Of a DNA stretch of 64,000 bases, positions 45,178 to 53,299 are shown piece by piece (within the stretch, counting starts at the first letter, position 1; each line of letters begins with the position of its first letter). Where the stretch lies: contig JAITFP010000087.1 of the NCBI GenBank assembly GCA_031281275.1, positions 38,128-102,127 of the forward strand, given 5' to 3'. The notes under the pieces are model-generated. The model did not search any database. It was given only the letters and a program-made list of their open reading frames with translations, and was not told where the DNA came from. The DNA comes from Candidatus Fibrimonadaceae bacterium. Lineage in GTDB: Bacteria; Fibrobacterota; Fibrobacteria; Fibrobacterales; Fibrobacteraceae. Made by a program: the position numbers and the translations under genes.

Positions 45178-46031
45178 TGGAGATTTGCATTGAACAAGGC
45201 GTTCTTCGCATAATAAAAGATTTTAGCCTTGTTTTGAGCAGCCAAAGAATAAGCCACGTTGTTTTGCAAAACAGCCTTGGTCCTTGGGAACTATTTGTTT
45301 ATGAAGACGATGTTTATGCCGCCGAGACTCAAATAGCCCTTTACAAACAAGAGAACCCAGACTGGGACAAAGAAACAATAGCCCTTCCAATGTTAAGACC
45401 AAGCACTCAACCGCTTTGGTTTTTGTTTATTCCCGTGCTTTGCACATTTTTTCAATTTTCAAATTACGGAATGGATAATTTTGGAATAGCAGATGCGAGC
45501 AGAATTTTGAAAGGAGAATGGTGGAGGCTTTTCACAGCTCAAACAATTCACTCAAGCAACTATCATTTGGTTTCAAATTTACTCACAGGTTATTTTGTGT
45601 TTTCTCTAATATCATTTAAAATGCCGCTCGCTCGCATCGCTCCTTTTATAGTGCTCGCGGCGGCATTTGCAAATTTAGAAACTGCTTTTTTAATGAAGAA
45701 TTATTTCTCTCTTGGGTTTTCATCAACGGTATTTGCCGGTTTGGGTGCTCTTGCAACTCTTGAAGTTAGGGTGTTGAAAAGAGAAAATTTTGGCAGGCGA
45801 ATAGTTCCCTGGTTTGCGGTGTTTTTGCTTGCGGTATTTTTGGGTGTTGGAGATGAAACTTCAAAGGTGGATATTCCGGGGCATTTTTTTGGCTTGATTA
45901 TGGGTGCCATTGCGGGCTTTGCCCCACCCAAGAAATGGCTGCGCTGGGGCGAGCAAATAGGAAAACTTGATGTTGTTATTGTACTTGCTATTTATGCGTT
46001 TTTTGCTCTGGTGTGGCAGATTGCCTTTTGA
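45177..46031 (+). CDS. Rhomboid family intramembrane serine protease
   Basis: 284 aa. A soluble N-terminal region (about 1-80) precedes six or more membrane helices. Family features: GEWWRLFTAQTIHSSNYHLVSNL (first loop and helix 2), the catalytic serine motif in LGFSSTVFAGLGAL (GxS) and the catalytic histidine helix DIPGHFFGLIMGAIAG. The substrate is unknown. The 3' end overlaps the convergent MMPL transporter gene by 44 bp. It starts at the last base of the comEA-like gene's stop codon, so translation is coupled. Confidence 0.9.
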   Translation: MEICIEQGVLRIIKDFSLVLSSQRISHVVLQNSLGPWELFVYEDDVYAAETQIALYKQENPDWDKETIALPMLRPSTQPLWFLFIPVLCTFFQFSNYGMDNFGIADASRILKGEWWRLFTAQTIHSSNYHLVSNLLTGYFVFSLISFKMPLARIAPFIVLAAAFANLETAFLMKNYFSLGFSSTVFAGLGALATLEVRVLKRENFGRRIVPWFAVFLLAVFLGVGDETSKVDIPGHFFGLIMGAIAGFAPPKKWLRWGEQIGKLDVVIVLAIYAFFALVWQIAF

Positions 46032-48588
46032 GCAGGGTAGCGCATAAGAATATTGAAAATATTATTCCGGTGAAAAGGAAAACCATTATTCCTATGCAAG
46101 CGAGGTCGCCAATGCTTTTTAAACCCTTGTGAGCGGTGAAGAGCATTCCCACAAAGCCTGCGGCTGTTGTGGTTGCGCTTGCCATAACATTGCGCCCGGT
46201 GGTATCTAAAAGTTCACGGATTCCAACTTCGCTATTTGTCCATTTCATAATGATATGAACCGCAAAGTCTATGCCAAGCCCCAAAACCATTGGAATAACA
46301 ATAACATTGTAAATGCCTATTTTTCCAAAATCAAAGAAATGGGTTAAAAAGCCCATAAGCCCAACGGCAAGCAATATTCCAGAAGCAAAAGATAAAAATC
46401 CAGATGCAAAGAGAGAGGGTTTTCTGAGGCTAATCACAAGGGTTAAGAATATTATAACCGTTATTAAAATTGCCAAATTAAAACTATCTTCCTTAACTGA
46501 ATCTATAACATCTGAAAGAATGAACTGCGAAGAGAATACCCTGAGTTTTTCCCCATCAAAATTCCAATTGCTGTAGTCTTTTTGGAATTGATGAACCGCA
46601 CGAGCATCCCAACTCTCATAACGTCCGTAAATAAAACCTATTTTGCCATAACTTCCGTCTTTTTCTTTGAGCAAATCAAGTGCCCATTCTGGTATGTCTT
46701 TGGCATCAAAGGGGTTTTCTATTTGCGCTAAATTTCTAAGAGCGGCTATATTGGTGGAATCATCGCCGGAGGCTTTGTCAAAAACCCTTGCTTCTGCAAG
46801 TTCGCGAATTTCCTCTATTATTTCCAGTCTCTCTTTTTGTGCATCTTGAGGTGGCACAAATGTTTTAAGAGTTAAAAAACTGCGCAAGGTAGGAACTTTT
46901 TCTTTGTGCAGGAGAACCATCAGAGTATCGTATAGCTTATCCAATTGCTCTGGCTTGGAACCCATCACTGCGGCAGGCTGAGAAGATTTGCGACCGCTTG
47001 AAATGGTAACTCCGGCAGAGATGCCTTTTTCCGCTGTTTGCTTGGTTGAATCTCTGCGCAAATTATTGAGGTTATGCTCAAATTCCGTGTATGGAGCAAA
47101 GAATAGCAAAATTACAATTAAAATAGTGGTTGTTATAGCACAGCGTTTAAAGAATTTGAAACATCTGGATTCATCCCATGAGGCAGGCAAAAAGCTGTTT
47201 CTCGGTGCATGAGGAATGCCGCCGGAGCATATTGAAAACACGGGCAAAATCAAAAAAGATGTTATCATGCTGAACAAAACGCCAAGAGATGCCACAACTC
47301 CAAATTCGTAAAAGCCGCGGAAATGCGCAGCCAAAAGCGTTAAAAACGCGGCGATTGTTGTTCCGCTGGCTAATATGAATGGTTTGAACATTTCTTTTTG
47401 AGCTTCTTTCAGGGCTTCTTCCAAGCTGGAATGTTCAAGAAATTTTTGTGTTGTACCGAGCATGTGTATGGAATAATCTATGCCTATGCCTAAAATTATA
47501 GTGGCTACAAAAACGGTGAATGGATTTAAGGTTCCATAAAACATAGCGGTAAAGGCGAGCATTGGAAGGCAAGCATAAAGTACCGCTGCTATAACAAGGA
47601 AAGGTCCTTTTACGCTTCTGAAAAACCAAATTGTTATGCCTATTATCAAAGCGAGGCTTATGGCAAAAGATGTTATTGAATCGTTTTGCAAATCTTCTAC
47701 TTCTTTTAAGCCTTCGTAGGTTCCTTCAACAGAAAAGCGCACAGGCGAATCACGATATTTTTTTGAAAAATATTCTAAAAGCGTATCGGAGCGAGCGAGT
47801 ATATGCCCAACAAAGGCGTAATCTGTGGATGGTAGGGTTAATTTTGCCTGCACGGTTCCGTTAAATAAAATTTTTCCAGTGCTATCGGGTTTTGGGCAAC
47901 CTATGAATTTTGTTTTCAAATGTTCTGGCACAAGAGCCTTGGGATCCCAAGGAGGAGGTCCTTGGTTTTCTACAGAATCAGTATCTTTTTTGTCGGATTT
48001 GAAAAATGAGTCAAATGCGCCAGCGGCTTCGTCTGGGAGTCCCAGTTCTTGCGGTATATTTGCATCAAACCAAATGCGTTTTTTCTTTGGCTCGCTTTGC
48101 ACTAAATCAACCACAAAGGGCAAATTTTTTCTGCCTATTTCCAGTTGTACTTCTTCTAGGTTGTCTCTAATGCGTTCCAGATGTTCAACAGGCAGGTATA
48201 GCAAGGCATTGTCTTTGAAAAATTTATTGTCGTTATCTATTTGAATGGAAACATAATCTCCCGTCCATCTTTTTTGAATATAATCCCGAATTTCGTATTG
48301 AAGCTGCTCCACAAGCTCTACATTTTCGCTTTGAATGGCTATCATAAAGCGGTCTGTGCTGCCAAAGCGGGTATAAGATTCTTTTAACGCAATAACGCTA
48401 GGAGTTGAATTTGGCAAGAGCTTAGACAAATCTGCATCCAGTTTCAAACCAGGGTAAACAAGTATAGGGAACAGGCAAATAAGAGCAAAGCAAACATAGA
48501 ATGCCAGAGTTTTGAATTTATTTTTGCAAACAAAGGATATATACCAGTTTGCAAAGCGTTCATGAATGGGGAGGTTGGAGTTGGGCAT
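45988..48588 (-). CDS. MMPL/RND superfamily exporter
   Basis: 866 aa with the RND-type architecture: helix 1 (about 28-47), a large periplasmic loop, five clustered helices (about 300-450), a second loop and five more helices (about 690-850). Duplicated signature blocks GIGIDYSIHML and GLGIDFAVHII mark the helix-4 equivalents carrying proton-relay-type Asp residues. Similar proteins export lipids, hopanoids or surface polymers. No periplasmic adaptor or outer-membrane factor is adjacent. A TATATT on its strand (48595-48600) lies 6 nt before the ATG. Substrate unknown. Confidence 0.9.
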   Translation of the reverse strand: MPNSNLPIHERFANWYISFVCKNKFKTLAFYVCFALICLFPILVYPGLKLDADLSKLLPNSTPSVIALKESYTRFGSTDRFMIAIQSENVELVEQLQYEIRDYIQKRWTGDYVSIQIDNDNKFFKDNALLYLPVEHLERIRDNLEEVQLEIGRKNLPFVVDLVQSEPKKKRIWFDANIPQELGLPDEAAGAFDSFFKSDKKDTDSVENQGPPPWDPKALVPEHLKTKFIGCPKPDSTGKILFNGTVQAKLTLPSTDYAFVGHILARSDTLLEYFSKKYRDSPVRFSVEGTYEGLKEVEDLQNDSITSFAISLALIIGITIWFFRSVKGPFLVIAAVLYACLPMLAFTAMFYGTLNPFTVFVATIILGIGIDYSIHMLGTTQKFLEHSSLEEALKEAQKEMFKPFILASGTTIAAFLTLLAAHFRGFYEFGVVASLGVLFSMITSFLILPVFSICSGGIPHAPRNSFLPASWDESRCFKFFKRCAITTTILIVILLFFAPYTEFEHNLNNLRRDSTKQTAEKGISAGVTISSGRKSSQPAAVMGSKPEQLDKLYDTLMVLLHKEKVPTLRSFLTLKTFVPPQDAQKERLEIIEEIRELAEARVFDKASGDDSTNIAALRNLAQIENPFDAKDIPEWALDLLKEKDGSYGKIGFIYGRYESWDARAVHQFQKDYSNWNFDGEKLRVFSSQFILSDVIDSVKEDSFNLAILITVIIFLTLVISLRKPSLFASGFLSFASGILLAVGLMGFLTHFFDFGKIGIYNVIVIPMVLGLGIDFAVHIIMKWTNSEVGIRELLDTTGRNVMASATTTAAGFVGMLFTAHKGLKSIGDLACIGIMVFLFTGIIFSIFLCATLLKRQSATPEQKTHK

Positions 48589-48662
48589 GGGTAAAATATA
48601 GAAATTCTAGGACAATAGCCTTGCCATCAAGGTCTTTTAAGGATTTTCTATATTATGCGGCT
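48589..48662. promoter_or_regulatory. Divergent leaderless-type promoters of MMPL exporter and DUF262 gene
   Basis: Minus-strand TATATT at 48595-48600, 6 nt before the exporter ATG. Plus-strand TATATT at 48649-48654, 8 nt before the DUF262 ATG at 48663. Both are preceded by TTTC or TTTTC. No RBS for either gene. Confidence 0.5.
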
Positions 48663-50471
48663 ATGGATATGAATCAAACGAGTCAATTAGTATTAAAATC
48701 AGTAAATCAACTATCGGAATATAAGTTTTTTATTCCTGCATATCAACGCGGTTATAGATGGACTGATACGCAAGTAACTCGATTATTGGATGATATTTGG
48801 CAATTTTCCAAAAAAGAGGGAAAAAAAAGCGGTGAATTTTATTGTTTGCAACCAATAGTTGTAAAGCAAAAAGATGATAAGTATGAGGTCATTGATGGCC
48901 AGCAACGCTTTACGACTATTTTTTTGATAATAAAATTTTTAGAGGACCTAACCAAAATGGCTTTTAAAAATATTTCTTTTTCACCTCCTTATTATGAAAC
49001 AAGAGAAGATAGTAGTGATTTTTTGGATGGAGTAATAACGAAAACAAAAAACGATGCAATACTTAATATCGATTATTTCCATATTTGGAAAGCATACTGC
49101 ACAATAAAAGAATGGTTTGAAAGTAAAGAAAAAGAAAATAATATGAGTCGAATTGATTTTGTAAATACACTTTTAAAATGTCAAATTGAAGAAAAAGAAG
49201 GTAATAAAACGGACACAGCAAATAATGTTAGAGTTATTTGGTATGAAATCAACGAAACAGAAAACAACAATTCCATTGATATTTTTACACGTCTGAATAT
49301 TGGCAAAATACCCTTGACCAATGCAGAACTTATCAAAGCGTTATTCTTGCAAAAAGGAAATTTTGAGGTAAATAAGGCAACTCTAAAACAAATTCAAATT
49401 GCCTCGGAATGGGACACAATTGAAAAAACATTGCAAGACGATGCTTTTTGGTTTTTTATTTACGATACAGAAAACCCGTTGCAATACGACAATCGAATAG
49501 AATATATTTTTGATTTGATGAAAGGCAGAACAAAAGAATCGCAATATCATCACACTTTCGATGAGTTTTACAAAGATTTTTCTGACAATGTCAAAGATAA
49601 TCAGCCTAATATTGATAAACTTTGGCTAGAAATAAAGAAATATTTTTTGACTTTTGAGGATTGGTTTAGAGATTATGAATTATTTCATTACATTGGCTAT
49701 TTGGTTGATTGTGGTAAAAATGTTAACGTTATCAAGAATGAAGTGGCAAATAAAACAAAAGTAGAATTTAAAAACTATTTAAAAACAGAAATAAAAAAAC
49801 AGGTCAACTGTAATATTGATGATTTAAAATATGGCAGAAAAGAGGTAAGAAAAATCTTATTGTTATTTAATATTCAAACAGTTTTAAAAACACAGAAATC
49901 GGATATGCGTTTTCCGTTTCATAAATACAAATCAGAAGATTGGGATATTGAACATATTTGTTCTCAAACAGACAAAACTGTTAATTCTCAAAACCGATTA
50001 GCATGGATTGATGATATTTTGGAATATTTTACAGGCACAACTGAGATTAAAGAAGAAAGAGAATTTACTTCTGACAGTGAAGTTAAAGCCATTTGCAATT
50101 CTTTGATTGAATTGAAAAAGTCAGAAAAAATTGAAGATGATAAATTTAATGTTGCGTTTGGATTAGTTCAAAAGTATTTTAGGGAAGACAGTCAAACAGA
50201 AGACAAAGATGATATTTCTAATTTAGCCTTATTAGATTCTGTTACGAATCGCAGATATGGAAATTCTTTTTTTCCAATAAAGCGAAAAAGAATAGTTGAA
50301 AACGATAAAACCGGAATTTTTGTACCTATAGCCACAAAAAACCTGTTTCTCAAATATTATTCCAAAAAAATGGGAGAAATAATGTATTGGACCAGTAATG
50401 ATGCCAGCGATTATTTAGAAGCAATAAAGGCAACATTAGAAGACTTTTTACCAAAGGAGGATAAACAATGA
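48663..50471 (+). CDS. DUF262/DUF1524 (GmrSD-type) nuclease-like protein, first gene of pair
   Basis: 602 aa from the ATG at 48663 (MDMNQTSQLVLKS); an ATG at 48549 overlaps the divergent exporter and is rejected. The DUF262 domain (about 1-300) shows the ParB-like NTPase motifs IPAYQRGYRW and DGQQRFTT plus FTRLNIGKIPLTNAELIKALFL. A C-terminal DUF1524 HNH-like domain shows DIEHICSQT and LALLDSVTNRRYGNSFFP. DUF262-DUF1524 proteins include GmrSD and SspE, which restrict modified or phosphorothioated DNA. The gene is AT-rich and lies next to a second DUF262 gene with a 4-bp overlap. Defence role inferred. Confidence 0.85.
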   Translation: MDMNQTSQLVLKSVNQLSEYKFFIPAYQRGYRWTDTQVTRLLDDIWQFSKKEGKKSGEFYCLQPIVVKQKDDKYEVIDGQQRFTTIFLIIKFLEDLTKMAFKNISFSPPYYETREDSSDFLDGVITKTKNDAILNIDYFHIWKAYCTIKEWFESKEKENNMSRIDFVNTLLKCQIEEKEGNKTDTANNVRVIWYEINETENNNSIDIFTRLNIGKIPLTNAELIKALFLQKGNFEVNKATLKQIQIASEWDTIEKTLQDDAFWFFIYDTENPLQYDNRIEYIFDLMKGRTKESQYHHTFDEFYKDFSDNVKDNQPNIDKLWLEIKKYFLTFEDWFRDYELFHYIGYLVDCGKNVNVIKNEVANKTKVEFKNYLKTEIKKQVNCNIDDLKYGRKEVRKILLLFNIQTVLKTQKSDMRFPFHKYKSEDWDIEHICSQTDKTVNSQNRLAWIDDILEYFTGTTEIKEEREFTSDSEVKAICNSLIELKKSEKIEDDKFNVAFGLVQKYFREDSQTEDKDDISNLALLDSVTNRRYGNSFFPIKRKRIVENDKTGIFVPIATKNLFLKYYSKKMGEIMYWTSNDASDYLEAIKATLEDFLPKEDKQ

Positions 50472-52933
50472 ATAACAATATAAATACGCAGTCAGGCGAG
50501 AGATTATCATTTTATAAACTTTTTTGTGAAAATCAAGAAAAACAATACAGAGTGTCAATTCCAATTATTCAGCGAGATTACGCACAAGGTCGTCAAACAA
50601 CAACAGAAGTTCGTAATATTTTCTTAGATGCGTTGTACAATTATTTAGAAGAAAATAAGCCAAATAGGGATTTGGATTTTGTTTATGGAAGTTTGGACAA
50701 AACAGGTAAATTTACAGATTTTATTCCACTTGACGGGCAGCAACGATTAACAACGCTGTTTCTTTTGCATTGGTATCTCTATCAAATATCTGAAAATACC
50801 GAAAAGAAAGCGGAATTTAAAAAGTTTTTGCAGAAAGACGGCAAATCAATGTTCACTTATGAAACTCGTAGCAGTTCTTCAGAATTTTGTGATGCCTTAA
50901 TGAGCAATGATATTGGTTTTTCAAGCCTTTTAGAAAATAGTTTGTCAAAAACAATCGAAAATTCATCTTGGTTTTTTCTGTCGTGGAAATACGACCCTAC
51001 AATCAAATCAATGCTCACGATGCTTGATGCTATTCATAGCAAGTTTGCAAATAAAAAAGAATATTTTGAACGATTGATAGATACTGAAAACCCGATTATC
51101 ACTTTTTTGTTCTTGAATTTGAAAGATTTCAACCTAACCGACGATTTGTATATTAAAATGAACTCTCGTGGAAAACAGCTTACTTCATTCGAGAATTTCA
51201 AGGCAAAATTTGAGCAACGCTTAGAAAACGAGAACCCAAAGCGAAAATTTTTATTAGTTTATGACGGAAAAGAAAAAGAAGTATCGTTGAAAAAATATTT
51301 TTCCTATAAAATAGATACAATATGGGCAAATCTGTTTTGGGCTTATCGCGAACTTGTTGGTGATAAAGATGTGTATGACGAAGAACTGAAATTTTTCATA
51401 CGGGTAATTTTGGCAAATCAGTATGCTATTTCCAATGAAGCAGACGAAAATTTTGAATTTTTGCTCGGTACGCAAGTTGCAAAAAAACGAAAAGATTACA
51501 CCGATGATATTTCTTACTTCAAATACGAAGAATTAAAAGCAATTACAGAGCAGAGTATTTTATATCTGATTGATGCTTTTGATAACCTTATAAACGAAAA
51601 CAATAAAATAAAAATTCATTTATCGGAAAGTTACAAATTTTATTTTGATGAAAATAAAATTTTTGAAAATGCGTTAAAACACTCATTTTTTGTTTATCAA
51701 GAAAGAGTATTGTTTCACGCATATATTCGTTTTTTGATTGAAAATAATGATAGGACAGGTATAGAACAATGGATGCGGGTTATTCATAACCTTGCCAATA
51801 ATACACCTATTGATGGTGCGGCTGAAATTTCCAATGCGATGAAATCAATTGAAAAATTAATGCCCTATAGCAATAATATTCTCAAATACCTATGCCAAAA
51901 TCCTAAAATTGATTTTTTTTCAGGTTGGCAAACTTCAGAAGAAAAGATTAAAGCACATTTGATATCCAAGAACGATAATTGGAAAAATAAAATTGAAAAT
52001 GCAGAAAAAAATGGTTGTTTTGACGGGCAAATAGGTTTTATTTTGGAATTTTCGGGAATTGTTGATTATTATGAGAGAAACGGTAATTGTAATTGGACAG
52101 AGCAAGACGATAAAAATTATTTCAATTCTTTTGAAAAATATGCAAATAAAGCGATAGCAATTTTCAAAAATAAAGATAGTTACAATAACAAGTATATTTG
52201 GGAACGAGCCGTGCTGACGAAAGGTGATTATTTGATAACGATTTCCGATAGAAAAAATTTGCTTACATCAGATAGAAAAGCAAGGGATTATAGTTGGAAA
52301 AGGCTTTTAAGAATTGCAGACGAACATAATAAACCCAAAAGACAATTTGTTAAACAAGTGTTTGATGATAATGTATTTGACGAAAATAATGTGCAAAATT
52401 CGTTAGAAAAAATTTGCAAGAATAAAACAGACACTTGGAGAGATTATTTAATCACTTGTCCTGACTTGATTAAATGTTGCGGACAAGGATTTATTAGATA
52501 TAAGAATGAAAACGATATTATTTTACTTAAAGAATCTCAAATGAATCATTGGCACTCAGAAATGTATTCAATGTTTTTGTGGAAGCAATACATAGAACCT
52601 CAAAAAGAAAAATTTAAGCCATTTAAAGATATTGGATATTATTATGTAAAAAATAGCGAAGAATATGGGCATATAGTTCTCGGCGATTTTTGCCATGATA
52701 GAATATATTATGAAATAAATATCTATTATAATGATAAATCATACAAAATTGCTTTTAAGAAATCAAAAGGTGGAAATGGTTCTGATAAATATGGAGAGGA
52801 TATTAAAAATATTTTAGCGAATTTGAGCTTTAATTGGAATGAAGGGGATGGTGCTTATTCTTTTGCAAGCAATGACTGCAACACTTTAATGAAAAAGTTG
52901 GAAGCGTTGAATGCAGAAATAGAGAAAATTTAA
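50468..52933 (+). CDS. DUF262 protein without HNH domain, second gene of pair
   Basis: 821 aa. A strong RBS (AAAGGAGG) and an ATGA overlap couple it to the previous gene. N-terminal DUF262 motifs are IPIIQRDYAQGR and DGQQRLTTL, then IKMNSRGKQLTSFENFKAKFE. The C-terminal 450 residues are helical, Lys/Asn/Glu-rich and not recognised; no EHI/HNH signature is seen, so it probably relies on the nuclease domain of its partner or does a different job. It ends 15 bp from the convergent rbfA. With its partner it forms a two-gene candidate defence module in which both proteins share the sensor/NTPase domain but only one carries the nuclease. Confidence 0.8.
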   Translation: MNNNINTQSGERLSFYKLFCENQEKQYRVSIPIIQRDYAQGRQTTTEVRNIFLDALYNYLEENKPNRDLDFVYGSLDKTGKFTDFIPLDGQQRLTTLFLLHWYLYQISENTEKKAEFKKFLQKDGKSMFTYETRSSSSEFCDALMSNDIGFSSLLENSLSKTIENSSWFFLSWKYDPTIKSMLTMLDAIHSKFANKKEYFERLIDTENPIITFLFLNLKDFNLTDDLYIKMNSRGKQLTSFENFKAKFEQRLENENPKRKFLLVYDGKEKEVSLKKYFSYKIDTIWANLFWAYRELVGDKDVYDEELKFFIRVILANQYAISNEADENFEFLLGTQVAKKRKDYTDDISYFKYEELKAITEQSILYLIDAFDNLINENNKIKIHLSESYKFYFDENKIFENALKHSFFVYQERVLFHAYIRFLIENNDRTGIEQWMRVIHNLANNTPIDGAAEISNAMKSIEKLMPYSNNILKYLCQNPKIDFFSGWQTSEEKIKAHLISKNDNWKNKIENAEKNGCFDGQIGFILEFSGIVDYYERNGNCNWTEQDDKNYFNSFEKYANKAIAIFKNKDSYNNKYIWERAVLTKGDYLITISDRKNLLTSDRKARDYSWKRLLRIADEHNKPKRQFVKQVFDDNVFDENNVQNSLEKICKNKTDTWRDYLITCPDLIKCCGQGFIRYKNENDIILLKESQMNHWHSEMYSMFLWKQYIEPQKEKFKPFKDIGYYYVKNSEEYGHIVLGDFCHDRIYYEINIYYNDKSYKIAFKKSKGGNGSDKYGEDIKNILANLSFNWNEGDGAYSFASNDCNTLMKKLEALNAEIEKI

Positions 52934-52948
52934 AGTCTGGCAAATTCT

Positions 52949-53299
52949 TTACAATTCCCCTTTTTCTTTCAAATTATGCAAAATCTCATCTATCCTCGCA
53001 GCGTGCTGCAAGTTCTCGTCAAAAACAAAGTGAAGTTCGGGGAATTTGCGGAGTTTTATGAGTTTTGCGAGGTGAGAGCGTATAAAGCCAGCGGATTGTT
53101 GCAGGGCGTTTAGGCTTTTCATTTGTTCTTGTTTTGAGCCTAAAACAGAAACCCTTACTGTTGCATAAGAAAGGTCTGAACTTACATCCACGCGAGAAAT
53201 GGAGGCTAGACCTACATTTGGATTTTTCAAACCATTGTGCAAAAGAATTGAAATCTCTTTTTGCATCTCTGCGCCAAGTCTGTCTGTTCTTATGCTCAT
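52949..53299 (-). CDS. rbfA: Ribosome-binding factor A
   Basis: 116 aa KH-like protein that matures the 30S subunit. Typical opening RTDRLGAEMQKEISILLHNGLKNP and conserved region VDVSSDLSYATVRVSVLGS, ending with LHFVFDENLQHAARIDEILHNL. It overlaps the infB stop by 4 bp, in the common nusA-infB-rbfA order. truB, often next, is absent; the DUF262 pair converges here instead. Confidence 0.95.
   Translation of the reverse strand: MSIRTDRLGAEMQKEISILLHNGLKNPNVGLASISRVDVSSDLSYATVRVSVLGSKQEQMKSLNALQQSAGFIRSHLAKLIKLRKFPELHFVFDENLQHAARIDEILHNLKEKGEL

Noticed and set aside
48549..48662. Longer start for the first DUF262 gene
   Set aside because: It would overlap the divergent exporter start and place the -10-like element inside the gene; DUF262 homology begins after the later ATG.
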